In this document: positions 35,040 through 46,905 of the stretch, one piece after another
Position numbering within the stretch: position 1 is the stretch's first letter
Layout: every line of letters starts with the position of its first letter
DNA from: Pollenia angustigena
Taxonomy: Eukaryota; Arthropoda; Insecta; Diptera; Polleniidae
Assembly (NCBI GenBank): GCA_930367215.1
Contig: OV884056.1
Location: 234,599,127 to 234,663,126 of the forward strand
Length of the DNA: 64,000 bases
Direction: 5' to 3'
Program-made: the position numbers and the translations under genes
The notes under the pieces: generated by a model
Seen by the model: only the letters and a program-made list of their open reading frames with translations
Told to the model about the DNA's origin: nothing
The model's database searches: none

Positions 35040-35710
35040 AGTTTTTTGCCCAACTTAATTTGGCATATATTTGTTTCAGTGTTTTACAAATTCCACCGTG
35101 TAGAGGTGCACACGTGAGCACCGCGTTAAGATTGTTGAAGACTTTTACGAAAATAGGAGTTCAAATCAAAATGTATTTCGTGCACTTCAAGATTTTTTTT
35201 TTGTTCAGCATAATCGACCAAATGTATCCACAATCGGCAGGATTGTGTGCGAATTTCAGCAAACTGGGTGTGTAGGAAATGTGAAATAACGGTTTTTTCC
35301 TAAACGTGTGCTCGCATTATTTAAAATGCTTTTTTTTTTTTGCTTTTCTCAGCGCAGTGACAACTACAAAGTTGCATTTCGGAATTCAATGCATTTTAAA
35401 AATTTTTTTGGTTGCATTAAAGAACATTTTGCCATGTATAACTACAATGCAACAGCCGTTTAGGATAACAGCCCACCTGTGCATGCTCAAAGAGTGACTG
35501 CTGGTTGCGATTTATTGGCTGGCGGCGTCATCTAGCCATATATCTTCGCAAATAAGGTCGGCCACGCAGTAACCGTGAACAGAGTTCGCTATCGCGAGAT
35601 CATAACGGACTTTTTGCGGCCGGAAATTGAGGATATGATCGTGTTTGATATGTGGTTACAACTGGATGGTGCCAACGAAACAACCTTGCACAACCTTGGA
35701 CTAACTGATC
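35040..35710 (+). pseudogene. IS630-Tc1-mariner superfamily transposase, degenerate
   Basis: The N-terminal part, spread over shifted frames, gives RSSNQNVFRALQDF, HNRPNVSTIGRIV and FQQTGCVGNVK, the HTH region and linker of a mariner-like transposase. The C-terminal part reads GHAVTVNRVRYREIITDFL and DMWLQLDGANET. This corresponds to the A/N-V-T-V-N-x-x-R-Y ... W-x-Q-x-D-G-A block with the second catalytic Asp retained. The central part with the first Asp is not readable here. The 5' flank (CTTAACGTCAAGTT ... CAGTGTTT) is shared with the fragment at 60,150-60,490, so both come from one family. Confidence 0.7.
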
Positions 35711-35959
35711 CATTTTGATCAAATGGACTACTCCCTGGACTGGTCCAATGTAATGCAAGCATGGACCATGTCATTGTTAAAAAGTGTTTAAAATGAGACG
35801 ACATGTCTTCGTTTTTTAACGACATGTTTTCGTTTTTAAACGACTTCAAAACTCATCCTCTTGAGTATACCATGGAATAGTTTTAAGACTCTTCCTTTGT
35901 AATCCAAAGCTGGGTTTATGGTCCTGCCCTAGGAAATCGTAATGTTAAATAGACCATGT

Positions 35960-37055
35960 TTTTCCATGCGTTTGGGTTACTTTTGGATATTTCGTTATAT
36001 ATTCGACAAAGTTTGGCATGATGGGCTGATCATTAAAATAACACGAATGCTTCCACAAAACACTCACAAACTCCTTGAGAGCTATTTAACTGGCAGAACA
36101 TTCATGGTTAGATCAAAAAACCAATACTCCCCCACCGAAAAAAAATCTGCAGGTGTTCCTCAAGGCAGCATATTAGGGCCGTTACTGTATATAATATATA
36201 CAGCTGATATGCCAACAAGCCCGAGCACACATACTCTCTACCTTTGGAGACGACACAGCGTTTATTAGTGTTAATTAGGACCCAAAAGTTGCATCGCAGC
36301 ATTTACAGTCCCACAACAATGAACAAGAAGCCTGGCTAGAAAAATGGAAAATAAAGGTTAACCCGGCTAAATGTGCTCACTTAGCTTTCACCCTCAGAAG
36401 ACAAACGTGCCCTGCTGTAAAAATAAATAACATCACAGTTCCGGTAGAAAGCCATGTTAAATACTTGGGAATTCATATAGATAGACGCCTGACCGGGCCT
36501 CGTCATATTGAAGCGAAAATAACGGCTATGAAACTTAAAGCAGCTCAACTACATTGGCTAATCGGTCGAAACTCAAACTTATCCTTAGACAATAAAGTTC
36601 TCTTATACAAGTCTATTATTAAACTAATATGGACATATGGCATCCAATTATGGGGTACTGCATGCGCATCAAACATCCAGAAGCTACAAAGAAGACAGTC
36701 TAGGATATTACGGCAAATTGTCTGCGCCCCATGGTATATTCGCAATGACATTATCCACAGAGATTTTAACATCGCTACCATCCAGGAAGAAATTAAAAAG
36801 TATTCAGTCAAATACATAGATAAACTTATAGTCCATCCCAATTACCTCGCTCGGGATCTAATAAAGTTCGAAGGTCACCGGAGGCTGAAAAGATCCGACA
36901 CTTTGAGCATAGCAGGCTTTTTTGCCACTTGAATGCAATTAATTAGCGGTTACATTGGTAACGGCTAACATATACAAATAAGTATTAGGAGTAAGCTTTG
37001 AATACATATTGTAATTTTCGACAAGAAAGATTCAATAAATAAAAAAAATAAAATA
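35960..37055 (+). mobile_element. 5'-truncated Jockey-clade non-LTR retrotransposon
   Basis: Contains the second half of ORF2 and a short 3' UTR ending in an AATAAATAAAAAAAATAAAA tail at about 37,035-37,055. The 5' end starts within the RT domain. Flanking duplications were not identified. Confidence 0.85.
35968..36932 (+). pseudogene. Jockey-clade ORF2 C-terminal part
   Basis: The first frame carries IFDKVWHDGLI (motif A end), then SAGVPQGSILGPLLYIIYTA (motif B). Near 36,230 the frame shifts and continues FGDDTAFISVN (motif C with FGDD), followed by a TAG at 36,276-36,278. The same frame then runs open to TGA at 36,932 through WLEKWKIKVNPAKCAHLAFT, VKYLGIHIDRRLTG, IWTYGIQLWGTACASNIQKL and LRQIVCAPWYIRND. 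These are classic thumb and C-terminal motifs of Jockey-clade elements. One frameshift and one stop make it inactive. Confidence 0.85.
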
Positions 37056-37059
37056 TTTC

Positions 37060-38740
37060 GTTAGAGTATTTGAAGAGTGGACTTTATATGGGATCGATGA
37101 TAAATTATGAAAAATTTGTTGTCGTTTTAGTCGTACCCAGCAAAATGTTTTGAAAAGGTTATCGAGTTTGGAATTAACTAGAATGCCTTATTAATTATTT
37201 TAACATGGCATAAGACTAGTTTTTGAAGATTAGCTGTTGGAAATCAGGAGAGTATGCGATTTAATTGTACGCACACAAATAATTGTTTTTGCTAATTATC
37301 AAATTTTGCAATATTATCAAAGAAATTAACATGAAAAATCTTTCGTACACACATATCCCAAGGTCACATTAAAAAAAGAATGTGTGTATTTTAATTTTCA
37401 TTGCTGTGTGCATTTTTCATTTCCTGGTTAACTGTTAGGAGTATTTTTCATTCCCTGGTTAATTGTTGGGAGTATTTTTTATACCCGCTTCTCGTTTGAT
37501 TCGTATTTGAAATTTTTTTCAATAATTTTTATGTGTATTTAAATTGAATTGGGCAGGCCTCTAGTGTTTACCAAGAGTGGGCTTTAGATATATATAGGAA
37601 CTATGGTAGTTTATGGACCGGACCGATCTTTATAAAATTTTTTGGTGTGATTTCTAGTCATAGAAATCGATTTTATGCAAAATTTAATAATATTCTGAGT
37701 GTATTAAGTATACATAACTTCTACAAAATATATACAATTTTTACGACATTTTATAAACTAACAAGCCTCAGCAAAAATCCCAATATTCACCACTATCGCA
37801 AACAGCTACTCCCATGAAAATATTCCCATATGAATGATTCCCATAACAAATTTTTTGGGAATAAATTCCGAAAATTCAAAAACTTGGCATCACCAATGTT
37901 AACTCTAGCGGATTTTTTAACTAAATAAATTCAAAACAAGTGTTAAAGTCAACGAGAACGGAACATGAAAGTTTTAATTTGTTTGCTAAAGTAGGACTCA
38001 ATTAAATTACTTTTTTCTTTTATTGAAGGAGTGTTACTAAAAAAATTAAAGATAGACACACTGAAAAAATGTTTGCCAACATTTTTTAATTCAATAATTA
38101 ATTGGTGTACATTTATTTTTTTCAACTAATTTTTTGTTTGCTGCAATGATTTAATTAAAATGTTTGTGTACATGTTGTGTATTTTTTAGTTATGCAATTA
38201 ATTTTTTAATTGACTAAATTTGTGTTCGAAATACTTGAAAATAAAAATCCTTTAATTGATGTGATCAATTCTTTTGCAGGTCCAAAATTAGTGAAACATT
38301 TAATTTTCTGAACGAATCTTTGTTTAATTAAGGCCGAATATTGAGGATGGGAATAAAGGCTTGCTCCCATATAACAAATTTCCATAGCAGTCGTGATAGC
38401 GGTAAAACAAATTTTAAGAGGTGAGTAAGAAGCTTAATTTTTGTTATGTAAAAATCTTTTTAAGCATAACTTTATTGAAAACATAATGTTTTTTCGAGAA
38501 AAAAAAAATGTATGGAACAAACAATATTTATTCATACCTCTTATAACCACATCAAAGATTTAATTAAAAAACTATTTAAAACAAAAATAGTTTTAACATG
38601 TTTAAAAAAATAAATTTTTTCATTGTACACAGAAAAAAATTTAACTAGATTTTTGTCACATACAAAAATTGTTTAAAATGTATGTATTATAATTAAATAA
38701 AAGTGCTAATTAAATTAACTATTTTTTTAATTGAATAATA
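37060..38740. other. gene-free AT-rich stretch with HINE-like scraps
   Basis: About 37,560-37,680 and 37,070-37,110 contain GTGGGCTTTA/GTGGACTTTATATGGG and TGGACCGGACCGATCTT phrases that resemble the internal tandem unit of the HINE copies. Near 38,059 and 38,620 are CACTGAAAAAATG-like ends of a possible element. No gene was recognised. Confidence 0.45.
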
Positions 38741-38744
38741 ATTA

Positions 38745-39540
38745 AATAAATAATACTGTGCAACAAAATTCGGGTCATCGCCGACAGCGTCAACACTTGC
38801 AACGCGAAATGAAAGTAGACTACTAGTAGAGCAAATCTGCCAAAGGGTTTTGACAAGTTAGCTTGGGCTTCCGGGAGCCCAAAGTTTTTGAATTTTTTGA
38901 AAAGGCGCTTGCTATAAGTCAAAAAGAATATACTAAATGTACTTCTGAGCTAAAAAATAATTTCAGATGTCTTCAGTAGAATCGTACAGCCATTGTTTTC
39001 TTTGAATTTATTAACCCTCTAACTCTCATTTTAAGGGGTAATTTTTGTCCTTTTTCCCAACTCTTACACAAAAGTATACTAAACCGGCACTTTTAAGGGT
39101 TAAAATGTTCTACAAATATTTTTTGCATCAAATTTCACTAGGGCTCTTCAAAGACCAAAAGTTCGTGCAATGTATCTAAAACGAATTGATATTTTTGAAT
39201 TTTTGAAATGGCGTTTGGTACAAGTCAAAAAAGTATACCAAATGTACTTCTGACCTAAAAGACTATTTCTGACGTCTTCAGGAGAGTTGTATGGCGATTC
39301 TTTTCATAGAATATATTAACCCTCTAACACTCATTTTAAGGGGCATGTCTGTCCTTTTTTAACTTCTACACTAAAACGGCACGTTAGAGAGTTAAGATGT
39401 TCTACGAATATTTTCTGCATCAAATTTCACTAGACCAAAAAATCGTGCAATGCATTTAAAACGGGTTTTCGAAAATCCGGGCCTTGAATTTTTTAAAATT
39501 TTCGAAAATCCATTTTACATATATTGCACGATTTTTGTAA
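38745..39540. repeat. tandem array of a ~300-bp repeat (about 2.3 units)
   Basis: AACCCTCTAACTCTCATTTT (39,014 region) and AACCCTCTAACACTCATTTT (39,319 region) are about 305 bp apart. The same internal order follows each time: AGATGTCTTCAG or GACGTCTTCAG, AAAAGTATAC, GTGCAATG. A single interrupted copy lies at 31,640-33,520. Confidence 0.85.
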
Positions 39541-39639
39541 TACTGTTTTTATCAAACTCTCAAAAAGATGAGAACATTTAATTGTGTTCGGTTTTATTAA
39601 ATCCACAAACTTCATTGTGTACGCAAAGTTATTTTCGGG

Positions 39640-39860
39640 AAAACAAAGTTTATTATTAATACGATTTCCGCATGACGTGCTAAATTCCCAATTTTTCATA
39701 TTTGATAAATACACTGAAATTTATTGTTGAGGGAAAGCTTGTTTTTATGCGCACTTCACTGGTTGCTTAGGCCAGATCATCAGGAAACCTTTTCCAAATA
39801 TTTTAGAAAAGCCAAAAATATTAAACAAATAAAACCCTAAAGCGAATTAGAATTATAAAC
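39640..39860 (-). repeat. unclassified dispersed repeat (three copies in window)
   Basis: Shares TTCCCAATTTTTCAT, TTGAGGGAAAGCT, TAGGCCAG and CAGGAAACCTTTTCC with 60,840-61,030. Part of it appears reversed at 32,710-32,775. No coding content. Confidence 0.7.
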
Positions 39861-39867
39861 ACTCTAA

Positions 39868-40086
39868 GGCCCATTTTCACAACTTACCGATAGCTTAAGG
39901 TAGGATTTTATCGGACGTATAAAACGTGTTCCATTATTGCAACTTTACTTTTACCAACCAGGTAGGATGGACCTTAATTTACTTTATCGCTCACTTTTGG
40001 TTAAAGTAAAGTTTTAATAATGGAACAGTTTTTATAAGGCCGTTTAAAGTCTACTTTAAGCTATCGGTAAGTTGTGAAAACGGGCC
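39868..40086. mobile_element. PIF/Harbinger-like MITE
   Basis: The termini GGCCCATTTTCACAACTTAC and inverted GGCCCGTTTTCACAACTTAC continue as CGATAGCTTAA in both arms. The flanks are TAA and TAT, close to the TWA duplication of PIF/Harbinger elements. Confidence 0.7.
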
Positions 40087-40426
40087 TATGTCTTAGTGTC
40101 TAAACACAATGTTTGCGGTGCGATGCGATTTCTCGTTGCGCGAGAGAAAAATAAACATAATACAACGGAAGACGGCGACGGCAATAGTTGTTATTGTTTG
40201 TTTACATTTTTATTAATTTATTTGTGCATAAATATTCTTCATATTTTTCTGTAAACAATAATGTTGTGAACATCGCCAATTATTCAAAAACTATGGCAAC
40301 ATCAGAAAGAGAACGAGTAACAAAAATTGAGAGAGAAAGAAATTCCGCAATGACAATTAAATAAATTAATTATAAATTATCGTTACATTGTGTTCAGACT
40401 CTTACTTGTAACAATATCAACGCTTA

Positions 40427-40478
40427 GGCCCCTATTACGGTTTACAACTGAGTTGAGTTGTTAACCGTAATAGGGGCC
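40427..40478. mobile_element. 52-bp hairpin mini-MITE flanked by TTA
   Basis: GGCCCCTATTACGGTT and its inverse surround a six-base loop, with near-perfect 23-bp arms. TTA precedes (40,424-40,426) and follows (40,479-40,481) it. Confidence 0.75.
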
Positions 40479-40769
40479 TTAAACAAAACACCAACAATAA
40501 ACATTGAGTTTATCTTTTCTTACATCCCACTACAATTAGTTTGATTCTTTCCGACTCGAATTGTAGTTGTAAGTGGGTAAAAAAAAAAACAAAATAAAAA
40601 ACAACTGCTTCATTATATTATATCTTCGTAAGAAAACAACAAAAAAACCCAATTTGCCAATTCAGTTTTTTGCACGGGCATATGCAATTATATTATCGGC
40701 TCATTTATGTTCGTACTTTTTCGTTTCGTTCTGTATTGACTGAAATAATTTGATATTAAATTGCTTTCG

Positions 40770-40905
40770 AATCCAGAAAGTACTCGATCACGACTGCCAG
40801 AATCAGGCGCCATATTTTAATGGAGCGCGAGTTATTGACAGCGAAGATAATTACAGACGCTGCTGCATGTTAGAACCTAACCTGATCTCACAGACAGTGT
40901 TGCCA
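40770..40905 (+). pseudogene. possible retroelement C-terminal fragment (GIY-YIG-end-like)
   Basis: The frame reads KVLDHDCQNQAPYFNGARVI, DSEDNYRRCC and MLEPNLISQT. The pattern resembles the H-D...A-x-V-x-x-x-E-x-n-Y-x-x-R-x-x-x-E-x-x-x-I tail that follows a GIY-YIG motif in some retroelements. The upstream GIY-YIG residues are not visible, so the assignment is tentative. Confidence 0.35.
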
Positions 40906-41030
40906 GAACGTTTAGAGGTAAAATCAGCAAAAAACCATAAATTTTCATCAAAAAATCTGCAAAAACTGTGCCAATATTTGAAAAATCTTCAATATATCTT
41001 CAAAACACATTTATTATGTAGTTTATTTAG

Positions 41031-42597
41031 AACAAGTTAGAGTGCTATACTCGGCTGTGCCGAATCTTTGATACCCTCCACCGACACTTCAAATGTTTTA
41101 CGAGTAATATCTGTATGATGTCTATTTATTATTATAATCTTTGTAAAAACAGACATCTGCATTAAAACTTGTTGCGGTTTAGACCTATATAAAATTATTG
41201 ACCGACAATCAGAATTAATATTAAAAAGCTTGAGTAGAATATCAGTTAAAACTGAACTTAAATGATTTTCAGGAGAACAAATTATATAAAAGCCATGGTA
41301 AGCTATGAACCAATCATCCCAAATTCTGCAGAACGATTTCTGGTATTAAAAAACATACATTTCAATACAGCGGTGCAATTAGTTTAAGCGTTTGCAGTAA
41401 ATTTCAGAGGGCTGCTAAAATGGAATCTTATATCACAAAATTGCATAACATTTTTTCTGGCCATATGAAGCTAAACTGGAAGAAAGTTTACCGCGTATTT
41501 AATTATTTTACCAGAGTGGGCTTTATATGAGGCCTATGGTAAGTTATGCACCGATCTTAACCAAATTTCACAGTGTCATTTCTACTCCTACAAAACTGTG
41601 ATGTACCAAATTTTGTTATGACTGCAATATTTTTTCCGTTTTTAGGCGTACTAAGCTCTTTTCTGGGAGTAAGGTTTATATGGGGTTAGGGTAAATTATG
41701 AACTGATCTTCACGAAATTTCACGGTCTTATTTCAAGTCCTATAAAACTTTTATGTTCCAAATGTTGCTATGATAGCATTATTTTTTACGGATTTAGGTG
41801 TACTAAACTGTTTTCTGGAAGTACGGTTTATATGGGGCCTAGGGTAAATTATGAACTGATCTTCACGAAATTTCACGGTCTTATTTCAAGTCCTATAAAA
41901 CTTTTATGTTCCAAATGTTGTTATGATAGCGTTATTTTTTACGGTTTTAGGCGTACTTAACTGTTTTCCGAAGGAAGGGTTTATATGGGGCCTAGTGTAA
42001 CTTATGGACCGATATGATACTTCACAGTATCATTTCTACTCCTACAAAACTGTGACGAACCAAATTTTGTTATGATAACATTATTAATTATGGTCTTAGG
42101 CATGCTAAACTGTTTTCCGGGAGTAGTGTTTATATGGGGCTTAGGGTAAATTATGGACGGATCTTCACGAAATTAGATTTCCAGTCAAATAAAACAAATT
42201 TTTGCAAAATCTTATCTCATTCCGTGCCTTGTTCCAGCATTTATGTTATTTTTTGTAACAAAAAAATCAATTTTTTTAGGTGGTGGTTTCACATTTTGAT
42301 TCATAGCTCTGGTCCTACTGAGCCGATTTTGCTGGATTTCAATCCCAAACTGCTTAGGATAACTACAAGCAATTTGGCACCAAGTTTGTTCATTTAGTTT
42401 GAGTTGTTCGAAAGTGAGCGTGTTTTCAACAGACGGACAGACGGACAGACAGACGGACATGGCTAAATCGACTTAGAATTACTCAAGGACCCAGAATAAA
42501 TATACTTTATGGGGTCTGAGATGAATAATAAAAAAGTTTCACACGGAATGACAAACTTAATATACCCTCTTCGCAACTAATTGTGGTGCAGGGTATA
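41031..42597 (-). mobile_element. HINE / mini-me-like non-autonomous Helentron, copy 1
   Basis: The 5' end (42,581-42,597) reads TATACCCTGCACC, with a hairpin to GAGGGTATA. Then come TTTGTCATTCCGTGTGAAAC, GACCCCATAAAGTATA, AAGTCGATTTAGCCATGTCC and a (GTCY)n run. A tandem array of ~153-bp units follows (starts near 41,519, 41,671, 41,825, 41,978 and 42,132). The 3' end has GGTGGAGGGTAT, inverse to the 5' subterminal motif, then the hairpin ATTCGGC ... GCCGA and CTCTAACTTGTT. These features match DINE-1/mini-me-type HINEs of flies. No coding capacity. Confidence 0.8.
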
Positions 42598-42682
42598 AAA
42601 AGATATAACAAATTATTTCAAAATATACGGCCACTGTTAAATCGATGGAAGCTTTTAGAGTAGTTCTGGTAAATATCTATAA

Positions 42683-42801
42683 GGGCCATTATAATAGCTT
42701 GGAGTCAGCTGTTATCCAGCAGATGCTTTTTGACAGATAACACATTACTATCTGTCAACTTAATCTAAACTTTAGCTAACTGCAAGTTGTTTCAATGGCT
42801 C
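42683..42801. mobile_element. 119-bp PIF/Harbinger-like MITE flanked by TAA
   Basis: GGGCCATTATAATAGCTTGG and the inverted right end GAGCCATTGAAACAACTTGC align with a shared AGTYAGCT block. TAA lies directly outside both ends. An inner hairpin TGACAGATA/TATCTGTCA sits in the centre. Confidence 0.75.
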
Positions 42802-42804
42802 TAA

Positions 42805-43797
42805 GTGGTCCTCGAAGCACGAGAAATAAAAAAAAATCACAATTTACCAATTTTACAATTTTTAGTAATCGATTCTACGAATTTGGTAATGAAAATCAAT
42901 TTTTATTTTTTCTGTGTATTGAAAAAATTTTGCAAGCAAAAAACATAAATCAAACAAATATTTTTTATTAAGGGCCTGCTTTCTATAAAAAAAACAAGAT
43001 AAATAATTTCATGCAATATATTGGTATAATTAAGTTTTATAAATATTTTCTCCCCCCACCCCCATTTATTTTTAAATGAGTTGTTTTCAATAAATTTGCA
43101 TGCCCTGCATTCATCAAACTCCCATGGCACTTGTGGACAGAGAAAGAGTTTTATGTATATTTATTACAAAGTACTACGGACTACAATGGACAGAGTTTGA
43201 CTACCTCAACTTGAACAATATTTTTGCAATGAGTAGAAGTGGTCATAAGTAACAACATTGATGCAATCAACCAAAATGCAAAATAATACAAAAAACAACA
43301 TATAATTTTAATCCAAAAAATGTCTGCAGGCTATTCAAAAAAAAAAAAAAGCAAAAAAGTTATGTGAAGAAAAAAATAGTTTATGAAAATGAAAATCAGC
43401 ACGTAGTTTGTTTAAAAAACCCAGCAATAAATTGCGGTGTTTTTTTGATGTTGTTGCTTAATGTAGTCATAATTTATGTATATAAAGTATAATTTAAAAA
43501 AAGAAAAAATTCAAAAAATTCATTTGCATAAATTTTTTTCGTTTCAATGTAATTCTCGTAATTTCTCTTTAAAGCCTGCTTAAGCAGAACGATGAAGTTG
43601 TCTGTAATTTTTTTTTTTTTTATAATAACTGAAGGACTTTTAAAAGAAATATGTTGTTAAAATAAGAGATTCATAATTGTGTACGAAAAGCGCACAGAGA
43701 GAGGGAGAAAGAGAGACAGAGGGAGATCATAAACTACCACAGACAGTGTATTTAAAAAAATAAAGCATAATTGAATTCTGACAGCGACTAAAGGTGT
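42805..43797. other. gene-free AT-rich stretch
   Basis: Contains purine-rich GAGAGAGGGAGAAAGAGAGA near 43,696-43,715 and homopolymer runs. No gene was recognised. Confidence 0.5.
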
Positions 43798-44112
43798 GTT
43801 CACACTTAATAAATATTTGACAAAAAAATCAAAAAAAAAGCGTGATCACTAAATTTATCAATCATTAACATTCTCATTGCCAATAATTGTTAGTGCCCGA
43901 CCGAACGCACTTTTTGGGACCGAACCCGAACCCGAACTTCGGTAAATTTTGACAAGTTCGGCCGAACCCGAGCTCGAACTTTTTGTTAAAAAATCTTAAC
44001 AATTGTACTATTTGTAATGTATTTATTTAAAACAAAATAAAATTTCCGGAAATTATTACATTTACACTTTTGGAAGGATGCAACATGAAAAGATAAATTG
44101 CACTTTATAGTA

Positions 44113-46382
44113 CACAGAAAAAATTATTTTTCCAATTCAAACAAAAAATTTGTAGAATCAAACAATTTTTTGTCTGAAATCGGTCCTATAAACAAATTCG
44201 CATATTCAAACAATTTATTTGCATTTTGTTTATTGAAAAACAAACACTGATTTTTTCAAACAAATAATTTAACTGAATCAAACAAAAAGTTTACTGAAAT
44301 TCATATACTAAATTTCAAAATCAAAAAAAAAAACAGGTTTTTGCACAAGCAATGATGCGCACACAAGCAGGCACTGTATTAGAATAGAAGATGATGGCAG
44401 AGAGAGCAGAGCGGCCGGCTGGCTTTGAGACACATTTTTTTGTTGGAATAATTTTTGAACGCAGTCTTTTTTTATACACACAACGTTTTTCGTCATCACT
44501 CACTGTTGCTGTATGTATTCTTTCCTTTGCTAATGAAGAAGAAATGTAACCCAAAAACGGCGACAGACCGACTCGATATGTTTTTCGTCATCATTATACC
44601 CTCCACCACAATTAGTTGTGAAGAGGGTATATTCAGTTTGTCATTCCGTGTGAAACTTTTTTACTATTCATCTCAGACCCTATAAAGTATATATATTCTG
44701 GGTCCTTGAGTAATTTTAAGTCGATTTAGCCATGTCCGTCTGTATGTCCGTCTGTCTGTCCGTCTGTCCGTCTGTTGAAAACACGCTCACTTTCGAAAAA
44801 CTCAAAAGAAATCAACAAACTTGGTTGCTTGTAGTTATCCTAAGCAGTTTGGGATTGAAATTCAGCAAAATCGGTTCAATAGGATCTGAGCTATGAATCA
44901 AAATGTGGGACCACCACCTAAAAAAATTGATAATTTTGTTACAAAAACTAACATAAATGGTGGAAAAATGCACAGAATGATATAAGATTTCGCAACAATT
45001 CGTTTTATTCAACGCTGTGAAATTTCGTGAAGATCCGTCAATAATTTACCCTAGGCCCCATATAAGCCCTACTCCCGGAAAACAGTATATTAAGCCTAAA
45101 ACCCTAACTAACAATGCTATCATTACAAATTTTGGCGAGTCACAGTTGCATAGGACAAGAAATTAAACTGTTAAGTTTCGTGAAGATCGGTCCATAATTT
45201 ACCATAGGCCCCATATAAAACCTACTTCCAGAAAACAGTTTAGTACGCCTAAATCCGTAAAAAATAATGCTATCATAACAAAATTTGGTACATCAAAGTT
45301 TTATAGAACTAAAAATAAATCTTTGAAATTTCGTGAAGATCGGTTCATAATTTACCATAGGCCCCATATAAACTTTACTCCCGGAAAACAGTTTAGTACG
45401 CCTAAATCCGTAAAAAATAATGCTTTCATAACAAAATTTGGTACATCAAAGTTTTATAGGACAAGAAATAAAACTGTGTAATTTCGTGAAGATCGGTCCA
45501 TAATTTACCGTGGGCCCCATATAAACCCTACTCCCGGAAAACAGTTTAGTACGCCTAAATCCGTAAAAAATAATGCTATCATAACAAAATTTGGTACATC
45601 AAAGTTTTATAGAGCTGGGAAAAAGACTGTGAAATTTCGTGAAGATCGGCCCATAATTTACCCTAGGCCCCATATAAACCCTACTACCGGAAAACAGTTT
45701 AGTCGCCTAAATCCATAATTAATAACAAATCGTCACAGTTTAAGATAATAATAACATCATACAGATATTACTCCTTAAACATTCGAACTGTCGGTGGAGG
45801 GTATCAAAGATTCGGCACAGCCGAATATAGCACTCTAACTTGTTATATTTTTGTATTTGATGTACTATTTAAGCAAACAGTTTGAAAAAATTGAATACGG
45901 GATTTTGGTTTTTTTTTAACCAACTTTGAAACCAACCAAAAATTTATTTTGTTTCTTATAATGTTGTTGTTGTTTCTGTTGTTTAAAAAGAGTGAAACGA
46001 TTTTTGACCTGCTATTTTTTTTTTTTACTTCAAACCTCTTCATCTTTCTTACTGTTGTACTTTTTTAAAGTGTCCAAAAATAGACTGTATGTGTTTTTTG
46101 TTGTAGTTCTTATATTTCACATTAGGAAGTATTGCTTACGATCAAATAAAAAAATGCAAAAAGGCGACAACATTAAAAAGCGTTAAATATTTCATACAAA
46201 ATTATGAAAACTTGAAACCAATAACGCGTTTATTATATTTTTGAATGGTTGTCAACATTTTTGTTGGTTAAATAAAAATCAAACAAAAATTTTAATTGAA
46301 TCATTAAAAAAATTTGTAGAAATTAAAAAAATTTTCAAACAACCGTTTGTTTGAAAATAATTCGGCAATAATTTTTTCTGTG
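44113..46382. mobile_element. TA-flanked element, CACAGAAAAAATTATT family, copy B
   Basis: Both ends read CACAGAAAAAATTATT in inverted orientation and lie next to TA (44,111-44,112 and 46,383-46,384). It is collinear with copy A (7883-13,267) except for the HINE insertion 44,595-45,844. It preserves the empty target of the hAT element found in copy A. Confidence 0.9.
44595..45844 (+). mobile_element. HINE / mini-me-like element, copy 2
   Basis: Starts TATACCCTCCACCACAATTA and ends with the GGTGGAGGGTAT subterminal motif, the ATTCGGCACAGCCGAAT hairpin and CTCTAACTTGTT. It contains the (GTCY)n tract at 44,735-44,774 and four to five ~153-bp tandem units (starts near 45,045, 45,200, 45,353, 45,506 and 45,660). 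Copy A of its host element, near 8326, shows the uninterrupted site, confirming insertion within a T-rich dinucleotide. Confidence 0.9.
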
Positions 46383-46481
46383 TAGTCAAAACTATTTTTT
46401 ATGTAGTTAAAAAATAAATAAATACATAATTGCTTTTTTCTCAAGACAAAAAATAAAGTTCAAGTTTAAAACACTATACAT

Positions 46482-46905
46482 TAGGGCTATAACTTTTTTA
46501 CACTTTTTGCGAAAATCAAAAACGGCATAGTATAGTCGCGTAGAACATTAAAAGTTATTAATAAAAAATATGTTAATTTTTTCGGATTGTTAAAAAAGTT
46601 AACGCAAGGATCGGTTTGAAGTTTGAAAACAACCATTTTATCTCACGGAAATTTTAAAAAAATATACACCTGATATTTGTATACGTATCACTTATATGCT
46701 ATTTTGGAATTTATCCACCGCTTTAGATTTCAAAATTTTCCTACGCTTTACAATTCATCGCGGTTCAAAATTTCTTAGAAGGTTTTAGAAATTTGCTTCC
46801 CTGCGTGAGTTTTTTTTCGCAAAACGACGAGAGACAGTTGTTTTCATTACTAAAACATTCTTGGCCACTCCGTCGAACTATGCCAATAATTTGGTTATAG
46901 CCCTA
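46482..46905. mobile_element. 424-bp hAT-like MITE
   Basis: Termini TAGGGCTATAACY are inverted repeats. The flanks CTATACAT (46,474-46,481) and GTATACAT (46,906-46,913) form an 8-bp duplication with one mismatch. Non-coding. Confidence 0.8.

Noticed and set aside
38059..38628. TA-type element with CACTGAAAAAATG ends
   Set aside because: The two ends are only loosely similar and the flanks do not match, so boundaries could not be supported.
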